Assembly: GCA_944472135.2 (NCBI GenBank)
Contig: OX235266.1
Coordinates: 17,649,925 to 17,713,924, forward strand
From: Trichobilharzia regenti
Lineage: Eukaryota; Platyhelminthes; Trematoda; Strigeidida; Schistosomatidae
DNA: 64,000 bases
Direction of reading: 5' to 3'
The notes beneath the pieces are model-generated. The model ran no database searches, was not told where the DNA came from, and saw only the letters and a program-made list of their open reading frames with translations. Positions 44,169 to 54,447 of this stretch are shown piece by piece; within the stretch, counting starts at the first letter, position 1, and each line of letters begins with the position of its first letter. The translations under genes and the position numbers were made by a program.

Positions 44169-45165
44169 GAAAGAAGAGCTCCTATTTCTCAAAGATATCC
44201 TGGCTAAAAATGGCTAGCCGACACGTTTTGTCGAAAAGAACATGAAACCTAAACCAAAAAGGGGAGAGTGCAATTCAGCGTCAATGAAAACGCTGTATCT
44301 GAAACTGAATTTTAGGATAGATTTGGCAGCCAACATCCTGAAGAGGAGGATATCCAGCTCTTTAAAGAAGACCTTCCCTGCAGCAACACTAATAGTGACA
44401 TTCTCTAGCCGTCTAATGCTTCGAAACAACGCGAAGGACAAACTCTCACATATGACCAATTCACTGTGCATATACCAGGTCACCTGCTCGTGCGGAGCAA
44501 GGTTCATACGTCATTGTATGCGTGCCCTTTCAAAACGTGTTAGCGAACATTACCCAGCGTGGCTGAAAGGAGGAGACACCGATTCAATCAGAAGTGCCAT
44601 TATTGAACATCTGATCAACACCTCCCACAACATCTCAACTGATTCTTTCAAAGTAATTTACAAAGTCAACAGAAACCTACCAAAAGCAGTAGCATTTCCG
44701 ACTTCTTTGAACTACAGAACCCCTCAAAACATGCATGTTCAAAAGCAATTACTCTTACCTCTACAACTACCATTTACCTAATTCGGTATGTTCCCATAGC
44801 TTCCGTTTTTGTTCTTTTATTTTCTTCTTCCGTTCTCTTTTTTCTTTCACTATGTGCGTGTGATTCTTACTCCCTCAGTCTTCATTCGATCCACCCCATT
44901 TTTTCAGTTAGAAAACCAGTTATTTTAAGTTTGTTTCCATGCTCATTTTTGCACACTTGATATCCGTTCTAATCCTGTGTAATTTTGTTTCTAAGCTTCT
45001 CGTAAAAATCATATCTAGTTGAGAATAATTATCACCTTCTATTCGCCGTCGTAGAACAAGAATTGTATCCATGTAAAATTATGTATTTCAATGCGATTGT
45101 ACAGCTGCTTTTGAAAATGAAATCACCGAAAAGATCACCATCTTTGCTGAACTTCGTGTTCTCTT
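44169..45165 (+). mobile_element. PLE 3' part, subfamily E-like
   Basis: Coding from the thumb (EELLFLKDILAKNG, stop, then the frame at 44242-44781) to the C-terminus, then a 3' untranslated region to about 45165 ending with GCGATTGTACAGCTGC and ATCTTTGCTGAACTTC, comparable with the ends at 57450-57520 and 20690-20760. It is 5' truncated at the SINE C junction, and no inverted arm is seen. Confidence 0.8.
44242..44781 (+). pseudogene. PLE linker and GIY-YIG protein piece, long frame
   Basis: 179 codons without a stop. The first 85 residues are the linker (LKLNFRIDLAANILKRR). The nuclease follows at about 90-140: LCIYQVTCSCGARFIRHCMR, SKRVSEHYPAWLKGGD, then EHLINTSH. The YIG triplet is replaced by FIR, which should damage the active site, while the Cys-X-Cys and both His are kept. 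The C-terminal signature is weakened (NMHVQKQLLLPLQLPF). Confidence 0.8.
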
Positions 45166-45539
45166 CTTTTTAATTCTCATCGGCGTCACCTGTAGCTCAG
45201 ACGATGCTGCGTAGACAAGTGATATTGATCGGTGCTCGTTGTTGTAAGTAAGATATCTCCATTATCAGTCTGTCTTCTCTATACCCACTTGAAATTCTGC
45301 CTTCTCCACCCCTGACTATTCTGCAAACTTGTTCATTTTAGTCTGTTGACCACGTTTGAGTTTGTGTCACATTAGAAATAAATCATCCTGGAACTCCAGA
45401 TCTTTTAGAGTCTTCCGTTAAGATTTATTTCAGCATAGATGTTGAACTGATGTCAATCAGAGAACTATTATTTAGTAAAGAAGCACGTGGTACAGTTTTT
45501 TTTTAGTACTTTTATCGTGATTTGAAATTTTAAAAGCAG
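45166..45539. other. Spacer, nothing recognised
   Basis: No supported feature. Short T-runs and an AT-rich composition. Confidence 0.4.
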
Positions 45540-45625
45540 TCTGATTAGTTTTGTGGGGTAGGTTCACTAGCTGCACACCCAACCCATCCTCTTTACTCGG
45601 TTTTTGAAACGGCTAAAAAACTAAT
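45540..45625 (-). mobile_element. SINE C body fragment, inverted
   Basis: GGGTAGGTTCACTAGCTGCA, CACCCAACCCATCCTCTTTA resemble the SINE C body in reverse. Head not present. Confidence 0.45.
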
Positions 45626-45745
45626 GAGCTAATTAACTAGACGAGGGAGATATTTGACAGATGTTACTCCTTTTTTCACTTATCCAGCCAGTAAACCCGA
45701 TCTCAATCACAGGCAGACAGTCGTACAGCACGGATGTTGTCGAAG

Positions 45746-45789
45746 CCAACCAGCCAGCCAGTCAGCCAGCCAGTCAGCCAGCCAGCCAG
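45746..45789 (+). repeat. CAGC/CAGT minisatellite
   Basis: About eleven tetranucleotide units alternating CAGC and CAGT, translated as a Ser-Gln-Pro-Ala run in the overlapping frame. It sits at the left edge of a LINE-1 fragment. Confidence 0.85.
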
Positions 45790-46425
45790 AATCAGAAAGG
45801 TCAGATTGGCCTTAATCAACCTGATACCAATTTGGAAATCTTCTGTTCCCACTCAGCCACCATAAACAACAAGATTTGCATTCTCAACACACATGTGAAT
45901 GAAGCCAGTCAGTTAGTGCTTCTATACGGGATAGAAACATTAACTGCGTGTCAAGAAAAGCATTTCCAACAAGTTACTACAGACCTTTATCATTATCTGC
46001 TTAATTTGCTAGGTGGGTCCATACTGAAGATCAGGGGTGGCCGGTCGGCCAACTAGAGAGAATTAGTAACAAGTAACTGTCAATAGCTACAAACCAACAG
46101 GCGAGAGCCAATCGCTCAACAATGTGTAGCAAAAAATCGAGATGGATCGGGCATACCTTGAGGAGGCCATCGAATGACGTCGAGCGGCAGTCAAGCCATC
46201 GCTCGAGTGGAATCAGAATAGGAAGCGACGCGTAGGTCGTTGGTGTGATGGCTGCGTGGAGGAGATCATGTGAGTTGGTGGAGGAGATGAGAGATTCTGG
46301 GCAAACGTGGAGGCAGTTATCTGAAGAGGATGGCAGAAGACAGGACAAAGTGTAGATGTGATGTTGAAGTGGACCCTACGTTCAACTGGGAACTCAGGGG
46401 GTTAATAATAATTATAATGACATCT
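45790..46425 (+). mobile_element. LINE-1 3' fragment, diverged
   Basis: Follows the order of 49.38-49.92 kb: ATCAACCTGATACCAATTTG, ACAACAAGATTTGCATTCTC, CGAGATGGATCGGGCATACC, GGAGGAGATCATGTGAG, and the end TTCAACTGGGAACTCAGG with an AAT tail. Frames are broken by stops (the first ends at 46056). Confidence 0.72.
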
Positions 46426-46439
46426 GTTTCATGCCTTAC

Positions 46440-46570
46440 TTTACAACTCTTCAGAGGTGCATATCCAGGACCACAGACTAAGGAAGATTGAAGGCAAGAA
46501 TAGCTGAATACTAGGTCAACTCTTTGACCGTTCGGCCCCTAGGCTGGAATTCGATGAACCATGAATTCTA
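46440..46570 (-). mobile_element. SINE B relic
   Basis: CTGTTTCATGCC, CAACTCTTCAGAGGTGCAT and the B-box side CATATCCAGGACC with ACTCTTTGACCGTTCGGCC keep the SINE B order on the minus strand. Confidence 0.45.
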
Positions 46571-46689
46571 ACTTCTATTCGTTCGTAAGATATAAAGCTT
46601 AGAACAGAAGGAAGTGCTAATTTGTCTATTCGGCTAAGAGAATTGGGGGGTCTATGGGAGAAGTAACCTCGCCAAATACTAGCTTGCTA

Positions 46690-46830
46690 GGCTACTAGCT
46701 TACTAGTTTTCTAGCCGGTCCCAAGCCCGGGTAAAGAGGGAGGGTTGGGGCGTGGTGCTAGCAACTCCACCCCTGTAAAACAACCAAATCGCTACAGAAA
46801 CTTCAACGAATAAATATATTAAAAATTCTA
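46690..46830 (+). mobile_element. SINE C-like body at the LINE-1 5' side
   Basis: GGTAAAGAGGGAGGGTTGGG, GTGCTAGCAACTCC and CGCTACAGAAACTTCAACG match the SINE C body. It directly precedes LINE-1, so this segment may be the LINE 5' untranslated region from which SINE C took its body. Only this one full LINE copy is available to judge. Confidence 0.55.
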
Positions 46831-46877
46831 AAAACATAAGCAATAGCCTTACTTTTCGCTGGAATCGGGGAAGTGAA

Positions 46878-47785
46878 ATGACGCAGGCTGGTGAAAGCCT
46901 TCGGGAAGCCAGTCAGCCGATGTGCCTTCTTTCGATGAAAGCAAAAGTAAGGATGGGTACCTGGAATGTTCGTACAATGTACGAAACTGGAAAGGCTGCC
47001 CAGATAGCCGCTGAAATGAGAAGGTACAGAATAGAAGTGTTGGGAATCTGCGAGAGCAGATGGAACGGAACTGGAAGGTGCCAACTACCTACTGGAGAGA
47101 CAGTAATCTATTCCGGCCACCTAGAGGACAACCATGAGCACACCGAGGGAGTGGCCATCATGATGTCACCAACAGCAACCAAAGCTCTCATGCAGTGGGA
47201 ACCAATCTCCTCCAGGATAATGACAGCCAGGTTCAACTCAAAAGGAAGGAAAGTTACAGTCATTCAATGCTATGCGCCTACAAACGTCTCAGAACAAGAG
47301 AAGAAGGAGGCGTTCTACAGACAACTACAAGCAATAATGGACAACGTCCCAAATGGCGATATCAAAATCCTGATGGGCGACATGAATGCGAAGCTGGGAC
47401 GAGACAACACAGGAAGAGAACTCACCATGGGTCGTGAGGCCCTCGGTGAAATGAACGACAATGGTGAACTCTTCTCAGACTTCTGCGCCTTCAATGATTT
47501 GGTGATTGGTGGTAGTGTGTTCAAACACAAGGATATACACAAGACGACATGGATTTCACCAGATGGAAACACCAAGAATCAAATAGACTTCATCTCAATT
47601 TCAAGAAAGTGGAGACGGAGCCTACTGGACACAAGGTCAAGGAGAGGAGCAGATGTGGGTTCAGACCACTATCTAGTACAAGGGACTTTCAAGGTGAAAC
47701 TAAAAGCCTCGAGGATAGCTGGGGATAGGCCACAATGCAAGTTCAACACTCAATTACTGAAGGACACAACCACAAAAGACACTTC
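46878..47785 (+). pseudogene. LINE-1 endonuclease domain
   Basis: Endonuclease/exonuclease/phosphatase fold that nicks target DNA for primed reverse transcription. Visible in the frame opening at 46878: GTWNVRTM (Asn at residue 30), GICESRW (Glu 59), VTVIQCYAPT, MGDMNAKLG (167-174), NQIDFIS (Asp 237) and GSDHYLV (Asp-His 263-264). All catalytic positions are intact. The frame shifts at about residue 302, after which translation to 47867 is out of phase. An ATG at 46938 would also fit as start. Confidence 0.87.
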
Positions 47786-48570
47786 ACTGCAACTGTCAGA
47801 GCAAAGCAGGAAACACTACGCGACATCACTGAAGAATCATGCGTGGAAGAACATTGGAAGTCTCTGAAGGCGATTCTCAACGAAACGTGTTCAACGGTTC
47901 TAGGAAGAAAGAAGAGACAAGACAAGGAATGGCTCTCAACGGACACTTGGAAATTAATAGAAGAGAGGAGAATGGTGAAAGAGAAAATGATTCAATGCAA
48001 GGACGGACAGGAGAAGGAGACGATGAGCTCAACTTACAAAGCACTGGACAAAGAAGTGAAGAAAAGTGCTAGGAAGGACAAAAGACGATTCTACGACAAT
48101 CTAGCTACTGAAGCTGAAAAGGCAGCAGGCAAAAGGGACCTGAGGACACTATATCAGATAACCAAATCTCTATCCGGGAAGAGACCAACACAAGCGAAAC
48201 CTATAAAAGACAGCCAAGGGAAGCCCATTACCAAGGAAGAAAAACAGATTAAACAATGGGCGGATCACTTCAAAGGACTCTTGAACCGACCATCACCTGC
48301 AACCCGTCCAGAAATACCAACAACAGCGCGCACACAACTGCAAGTTGACACCAATCCTCCAACGAGAGCTGAAGTCTTGAATGCAATCAAGCTTCTGAAA
48401 GCTGGAAAAACAGCCGGACCAGATGGAATACCCCCTGAAGCACTGAAAGCAGACCCAGAGACGACAGCAGACATGCTGACTCCATTATTGCAAAAGGTCT
48501 GGAAGGAGGGAAAGGTGCCTACTGACTGGAGGAAAGGTTACCTCGTGAAACTACCAAAGAAGGGCGACTT
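47786..48570 (+). pseudogene. LINE-1 linker and RT fingers
   Basis: Continues the LINE protein in the frame that opens at 47735. The linker is charged and probably helical (KEVKKSARKDKRRFYDNLA). RT begins at about 48375 with LNAIKLLKAGKTAGPDGIPP, the usual finger motif, then WRKGYLVKLPKKGDL. A single-base shift at about 48565-48570 leads into an out-of-phase tail ending at 48625. Confidence 0.85.
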
Positions 48571-49350
48571 AGGACTCACTCTGCAAGAACTGGCGAGGAA
48601 TCATGCTCCTATCGACGCCAAGTAAAATCCTGAGTCGCATCATCCTGGAGAGATTAAAGGACGCACTGGAGACAGAACTCCGACCAGAACAAGCTGGATT
48701 CAGGAAAGGCAAATCATGTACTGACCAAATTGCAACTCTACGCATCATCATCAGAACAAAGCATGGAATGGCAATCAAACCTCTACCTCAACTTTATAGA
48801 CTTTGAGAAGGCCTTCGACAGCGTTGATCGTGAAGTAATTTGGAAATTACTCGAGTACTATGGCGTACCCCAAATATTCATCAACCTTATTCAACAGCTG
48901 TACGACAACGGCACCTGCCAAGTGATCCACAACGGAAGACTCAGCGAGGCGTTTGGAGTAAACACAGGAGTCAGACAAGGGTGCTTACTATCACCAATGA
49001 TATTCCTAATTGTGGTGGACTGGATTATGCGTCAGAGAGTGGGAAACGAGAAGACAGGAATATCCTGGACCGACGTGAAGAACCTAGAAGACCTGGATTT
49101 CGCGGATGACTTATGTTTGATGTCACACAAAATCGAAGACTTACAAGCGAAAACCGACAAACTGGTCGAAGAAGCAGCGGTGAAGACAGGACTCCAGGTA
49201 AACATAGACAAGACGGAGGTTATGAAAATAACCAACCAACAACAGCAACAACATCCAACGTCAATCACCATCAACGGGAGGGATTTGAAAGAGGTTACTT
49301 CATTCACTTATCTAGGGAGCATTGTCTCAACTACAGGAGGAGCGGACGAG
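48571..49350 (+). pseudogene. LINE-1 RT palm and thumb
   Basis: The first piece (48571-48770) has NWRGIMLLSTPSKILSRII and EQAGFRKGKSCTDQI. After a shift near 48750-48775, the frame opening at 48730 gives motif A FIDFEKAFDSVD (residues 22-33), motif B GVRQGCLLSP (80-89) and motif C FADD (124-127). Then come DKTEVMKITN and FTYLGSIVS. All catalytic aspartates are intact. The frame goes out of phase at about 49350. Confidence 0.87.
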
Positions 49351-49903
49351 GATGTCAAATCGAGCGAGAATCGGGAAGGCGAGAAACACATTCATCAGCC
49401 TGAAATCAATCTGGAAATCTTCGTCACTCAGCATCACCAACAAAATTCGGATTTTCAATACAAACGTAAAGTCAGTTCTTCTATACGGATCAGAAACTTG
49501 GCGGGTCACAAAGAATATTTCCAAAAGGCTGCAGACCTTTATTAACAACTGTCTTCGCTCAATACTGAAGATCAGATGGCCGGAAAGAATCACCAACAAG
49601 GAATTATGGGAACAAACAAAGCAAGAACCAATCGCCCAACAAATATGCAGGAGAAAGTGGAGATGGATCGGACACTCGCTGAGGAGACCGCTCGGTGACA
49701 TCGCGCGCCAAGCCCTCGAGTGGAACCCGAAAGGGAAGCGGCGTGTGGGACGTCCAAGGGTGACATGGAGGAGATCGTGTGAAGAGGAGTTGAAAGAATA
49801 TGGATTAACATGGATGCAGGCGAAAAGTATAGCAGAAGACAGAAGAAAATGGAGACGTGCAGTTGAAGCCCTATGTTCCACTAGGAACCCAAGGGAGCAA
49901 TAA
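49351..49903 (+). pseudogene. LINE-1 C-terminal domain
   Basis: In the frame opening at 49322: ARIGKARNTF, SVLLYGSETWRV, NNCLRSILKIRWPERI, RRKWRWIGHSLRRP and RRVGRPRVTWRRSCEEEL, ending with STRNPREQ and a stop at 49901-49903. The Trp- and Arg-rich segments are usual after RT in this clade, probably for nucleic-acid binding. Only 5 bp separate the stop from the AAT tail. Confidence 0.85.
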
Positions 49904-49925
49904 TAATAATAATAAAATAATAATA

Positions 49926-50249
49926 TGGGAGAAGTACTGTTGAATAGACTAATTCTCATAGGGTCAGTCAGTCCATTATGGTTTAAAATTTCTCATAAAT
50001 GTGCATCACTCACTCATCACTGGTCTTTAGATGAGTTCCCATATTGAACCGCAGTCACAACATTACTTTTAATGCCGGTTACAACCATCCATATCAAATA
50101 TTGGTCTCTGTATTCTTATCGTTCAAATGGCTATGCCTACTCCGGCAAAACTTATTCGGCCTACCACATAACCATGGGTTCTGATCTTAACTCCCTTAAG
50201 CACTATATTATTGCATAATCTCCTCATCATGGATTCTACCGAACTAATA
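49926..50249. other. Spacer, nothing recognised
   Basis: No frame or repeat family noticed after the LINE tail. Confidence 0.45.
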
Positions 50250-50415
50250 GTGCTTTTGCACTGATATTGGTAAAAGAAGTACTGAAAACCTTCCCAAAGT
50301 ACTGGCTAACTGTTTAACCTAGTTTGGTACTGTTCAGCAGTACTTATCTGTGATCTAACCCATGACCTTCAGGTTGAGCAGCGAGCCGGTTGGCCATTCA
50401 TGTACTGCTGGTAAA
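50250..50415 (-). mobile_element. SINE B, diverged and inverted
   Basis: AGTACTGGCTAACTG, CCTAGTTTGGTACTGTTCAG (hammerhead block reversed, CTGCTGAACAG core side), and CATGACCTTCAGGTT. The A-box region appears as GGTTGGCCATTCATG. The core is altered. Confidence 0.55.
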
Positions 50416-50639
50416 TAATCTAATAGCGAGCGTATGAATTCTTATATCTGTCAATTTCATAATATAGCCAAAGTATTCAGACATCTAGAAAAAACAAAAA
50501 TAAGGGAGCAAAGAATATCCTTTTCGATGAATTCCTCTTCTGGCTCAACAATTATATATACATATATATATTTATACACATAGAATATCCTAGATTAGTA
50601 GTCAATAACAATATTTTATTATTATTTATTTCCTTTCCG

Positions 50640-50868
50640 TTCCCAGTGGAACATAAGGATCTAAGCTAGAGGCTTGAAGTTTCTGTAGCTGTGGTGTTTA
50701 TTTTTACAGGATGGGGTTGCTAGCCAGCCTCATGCCCAACCTTCCTCTTTTTACCAGTCTGATTACTGGAAAAGTGAGGTGAAGGAGTACGTCGGCCGGT
50801 GATCAAAACCCAGGCCATGTGCATGGTCGGCGAGCATGCTAATCACTGTGCCACCGGCGCACTAATAA
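50640..50868 (-). mobile_element. SINE C, nearly full, inverted
   Basis: Minus strand: head GTGCGCCGGTGGCACAGTGA, B-box area GGGTTTTGATCACC, body AAAAAGAGGAAGGTTGGGCA to CTACAGAAACTTCAAGCC. Preceded on the left by sequence like the LINE-1 tail end (CCAGTGGAACATAAGGATC at 50644-50662), which again links the SINE C end to LINE-1. Confidence 0.75.
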
Positions 50869-51009
50869 CAATATTAGTGTTTCTTAAATAATATCGATTT
50901 TTAAAGTAAGATCGATGGAATTAAAGTTCATTAAAAATGCTTAAATTATAATAATAATAATAATAAAGACATAGTAGCAAATAGAATATCAACTAAAATT
51001 AGGAAAATT

Positions 51010-51660
51010 TCACAAAAGTTCAGGATCATCCAAACCTAGATGGCCAAGGTAATGATAATGTCTGAAGCAACTTCTTTTGGATGCACAAATTAGGTTTGTT
51101 AATATGGATCCCAAAAGCCTCAGCAATATTTAGTAGTTGGACTCTTAAGTCAAAATTGAGATTCGTAGGTATGTGGTAAATGACCCTGAAAGCATGGTTA
51201 ACATCAATCTTGTGTTCCCGTTTCCACAAGTTGAGATAGAACATTACCACGAAGAGATTTTGTTTGTACTTTGCTTAACCACACAGGGTGATGTTCGGAA
51301 TTTCGACGAGAAACACGCCTAATTGTACGGACTATGTAACAGGCTTACTCCACAGGAGCAGTTAAATTGGTAGATACACACACATAGAAGAGGCGGAATA
51401 AGGCAGTTTATCTTTTCCTCCTGAACGCAAAAGAGGAGTGGTTTTGAAGACACAACGTAATTCACCAGCAGTGAATGCTCTTTTTACCACATTTCAAAGA
51501 ACAAGGACATTTTTAGAACTGTTGGTAACTTGAGCTGCTTTGATTTTAGATATATAACACAACCAACCAGCCTGACAACCAACTTGGTGGACCTCACTAG
51601 TCACTGCATCAAAACGTGAAATCAATCAAGTCGTTGTTGTAAGGTGTTTAACTAAAGATC
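51010..51660 (-). mobile_element. PLE 3' coding fragment, inverted
   Basis: The minus-strand frame 51026-51250 has KIDVNHAFRVIYHIPT, LLNIAEAFGI and the signature PNLCIQKK with LSLPWP. Further 5' (51260-51400) the nuclease is readable in pieces: YQFNCSCG and a HHPVWL-like block, but YIG is not clear. The linker decays toward 51650. Confidence 0.75.
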
Positions 51661-51776
51661 TCCCGATTCTTCTTCTAGACTTACTGAATATAAATAACTA
51701 GTTTTCATTTGTGTCAACTGTATTGTTTATGCTTCTAGCAATGTACCCCTTCCTTTTTCGGATAACCACAATCTTT

Positions 51777-52650
51777 ATGCTTGTCTGGATTCAACATAGA
51801 ACTTGGCACCGAAGTACAGCAGTTCGAGTTGCCACGTTCCAAATAGCACACAAAGGTAGACAGGAAGATGGGTGAGGAGAATCAATAGAGTTTGACAGGT
51901 ATAAGAGCATAACAGAATGGGTAATGGTAGAAAGAAATATGAAAGATTACAGAGACTGAATACGTCTGCGCTAGCCATTGACAACGATTTTGAGCCATGT
52001 CACCTATTGTCTCCAGCCATTGATTCCTAGAGTCGTGAGGGCCCCAACCCGGAAGTCTGCATCTCCCTACCTGACTCAGTTTAACTGTCAGGGATTTCAT
52101 GGATTGATGATATGTTTTTGTTTGACCACCACTTACTCTTTTCCAACCTGCGCCTATATCAGCTAGTGATGCTCGTCGGGAGAGGCGATGGTCAGGCATG
52201 GGCAGCACGTGACCTAGCCATCTCAATCTATGTAACTTTATAGCCTCGTCGATTGATTTTCCCTCTTTGCCCAACACTCTACGCCTAACGTCAACATTAT
52301 TTACCTTATTATACCACCTAATATGAGAAAGAGATCGCAGACATCTGTGGTCAAAAACAACAGTCAACCTTTTCATGTCTTCAACTTGTGTTGGCCATGT
52401 TTCAGAGCCATAGACAAGGACGGAGTGAACTGCTGAGCAGTACACACGTCCCTTGTTTGATAGCCGGATGTCACGCCTACGCCAGAGATGGTGTAAGTTA
52501 GAGTAAGCATCTCTAGCTTTTTGGACCCGTGCTGAGATTTCGTCGCCAATCATCAGTCCGTTGGTGCTGATACAACTTCCCAAATAGGTGAAGTGGTCAA
52601 CATGTTCTATCACTTCACTCCCTATCTGTATGCTTAGGTTCTATTCAGTA
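51777..52650 (-). mobile_element. LINE-2 (RTE-like) 3' fragment
   Basis: 5'-truncated at the region after RT motif C. Its one long frame is listed separately. The 3' end is at 51777 (AGAACTTGGCACCGAAGTAC lies near it). The family is distinct from LINE-1 but has the same organisation. It is the better copy of the LINE found inside the PLE at 13.9-14.7 kb. Confidence 0.83.
51882..52613 (-). pseudogene. LINE-2 RT end and C-terminal domain, open frame
   Basis: 243 codons without interruption: DHFTYLGSCISTNGLM, EISARVQKARDAYSNLHHLW, VYCSAVHSVLVYGSETW, FDHRCLRSLSHIRWYNKV, RRRVLGKEGKSIDEAIK, LRWLGHVLPMPDHRLS, GRCRLPGWGPHDSRNQ and LETIGDMAQNR. These belong to the LINE segment after RT. One extra Val in TVVFDHR marks a small insertion against the 14.5-kb copy. 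RT catalytic motifs lie upstream and are missing. Confidence 0.83.
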
Positions 52651-53296
52651 GAAGGGCAAAAATGTATGTATCTTTTGTGCATTTTATTTATGCCTCCTAA
52701 TGATAAAGAGAAACTTAGAAATTATTTTTTTTAAATATACGAATCAATGGGAGTCAAAAATCCCTAGGTGGTTTGATCCCCGGTTGATAGGATCATTGCT
52801 GTGTACTACTGAAGATCCCCGGACTGGGATGAAACCTAAATCCAGTAGTCCCTACTTTCCACTTGTTCTTTATTTGGAGTAAATTTCTGGGATAAAACTA
52901 GTAATTCTGTTGAATCCCCGCAGATAAACACTTGAAAGAAAGTCAGAAAGCTGGGTCAACAATGCTGATTTCCATTATACTAGAAAATTCAGCTTTTTTC
53001 AGTAGTACATCTATTACACTTCAAAAATTACCCACTTAATTCAGGATTTAGTGAAATTAGTACATAATTTGATTATAATTCAAGTGTTTAATGGTTTAAA
53101 ACTATGTCATTTTGGTTTTTGTAATCAAACATATGTGGTGTAGATAAAGTTTAACTTAGCTTGACATGTTTATCATCCATATACCAAGCAGGATACCTAA
53201 TACAATTATTGATTTATTCAAGTTGTTCAAAAGTATTTCGTTTTGTAGTAGTTATGCTACGGGTATATAGTGAACTTACAAAGATTAGATTTAGAG
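52651..53296. other. Spacer, nothing recognised
   Basis: AT-rich 0.65 kb, without coding or repeat similarity noticed. Confidence 0.45.
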
Positions 53297-53860
53297 TACT
53301 TTGATTGGACACTAGTAACTAGTGTTATGCGTCTAGTCCTCTCTTTGGTGCAGACTGAATTCTAGCAGTCAATCAGATTTGCAATGTGGCCACCATTCCA
53401 TTAGGTAGCTCGCCATCACGGTGCATATTGATTCGATGGTATTAGATGGTTGGAGGCAATCGGCCACAGGAAGCCTTGGACACCACCTAGATTTCGTGCT
53501 AGTTGGCACTCAGCAGTCAGCAAGGCGTATCTACAACCACCTTGAAGGAACTCAATCATCTAATATCATCATATCAATATGCATCGCGATAGTGAGCTAC
53601 CTAGAATGATGGCCACACTGCAAACCTGATTAATTGTTAGAATTCAGTCTGCACCAAAGAGAGGACTAGACGCATAACACTAGTTACTAGTGTCCAATCA
53701 AAGTATTCAACACACTCCTACATGAAGTCAATCGCGTGCCCGAATAGCTGAATGGTAACGTCTCTGACTGCAGCACGGGGTGACGCGGGTTCGAATCTCA
53801 GAGTCCCTTAGAGGTAGCGAATACGCCATGCTGACAAATTCCAACTAGCTTAAAAACCTA
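53297..53860. mobile_element. SINE D with inverted body and tRNA-like head
   Basis: Body arms at 53297-53411 and 53594-53705 are nearly perfect reverse complements (GGACACTAGTAACTAGTGTT against AACACTAGTTACTAGTGTCC). The 180-bp middle holds GGCAATCGGCCACAGGAAGC to CCACCTTGAAGGAACTC. After the right arm comes a tRNA-like unit at 53735-53815: AATAGCTGAATGGTAACGTC and GCGGGTTCGAATCTC. Confidence 0.75.
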
Positions 53861-54256
53861 AGTCCAAGGGTATCTGGAGATTGCATCTCAATTGATGAGG
53901 CTGTGAAATCAAATTTACTAATGGCGACTTCTCCGTCCGTGTGTTGTGTGTATCCCATACTTTACACCATTTTTCTCTGACACGTGATGTTGATTCGAGT
54001 GAGTTCGAGTCTGAGGAAAACTGTCTGCTGGGGAAGAAGTGATGGTGTGTTTGTGTGTGTGTGTGTGTGTGTGTAGCTGGAGCAGAGGAGATGTTGAAAG
54101 GCAATGGCTAAAGACACTTCACAATAGCATATATGTATTCATGTTTCCAAACTTTCAAAGAAGATGATCTCAGAGTGAAAAAAGCTACTTCACCTCTAAT
54201 CCAGTGTTGAATAAGCCCTCGAAATAGCATGATTTTATACTCTACTGGTTACGTAA
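53861..54256. repeat. Spacer with TG microsatellite
   Basis: A pure TG run covers about 54044-54074. The overlapping minus-strand frame (53850-54104) owes its Thr-His repeat to it. Nothing else is recognised. Confidence 0.6.
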
Positions 54257-54447
54257 TATTGTAACAACAGAAGACAAGAACCAGGCAACAGATCGTTTAT
54301 TCGGAAAATCATAAGATATTTAAAGATTTGTATGTATACTATTATTGTTGGCAAAGAAACAACCTCTTGTGATTGGTTGTTTTGTTGTTGAAGGTTATTC
54401 TGCCATGTCTTTGTTGCCGTTTCTTAGACAGCCCGTTGATATATAAT

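Larger units (their letters stand above)
46831..49920 (+). mobile_element. LINE-1 (RTE-like), near full length
   Basis: About 3.1 kb, the size of RTE-type LINEs. Order: apurinic-type endonuclease, linker, RT, C-terminal domain, very short 3' end, then an AATAAT tail (49908-49925). Such a single-frame layout and tandem-repeat tail fit the RTE clade, which includes schistosome SR2. Clade placement is by memory and not by alignment. At least four frameshifts break the single frame (about 47.78, 48.57, 48.75 and 49.35 kb), so it is a pseudogene copy. Confidence 0.88.

Noticed and set aside
45661..46056. Frame with a Ser-Gln-Pro-Ala repeat as a novel repeat protein
   Set aside because: The repeat is a CAGC/CAGT microsatellite, and the rest is LINE-1 C-terminal code.
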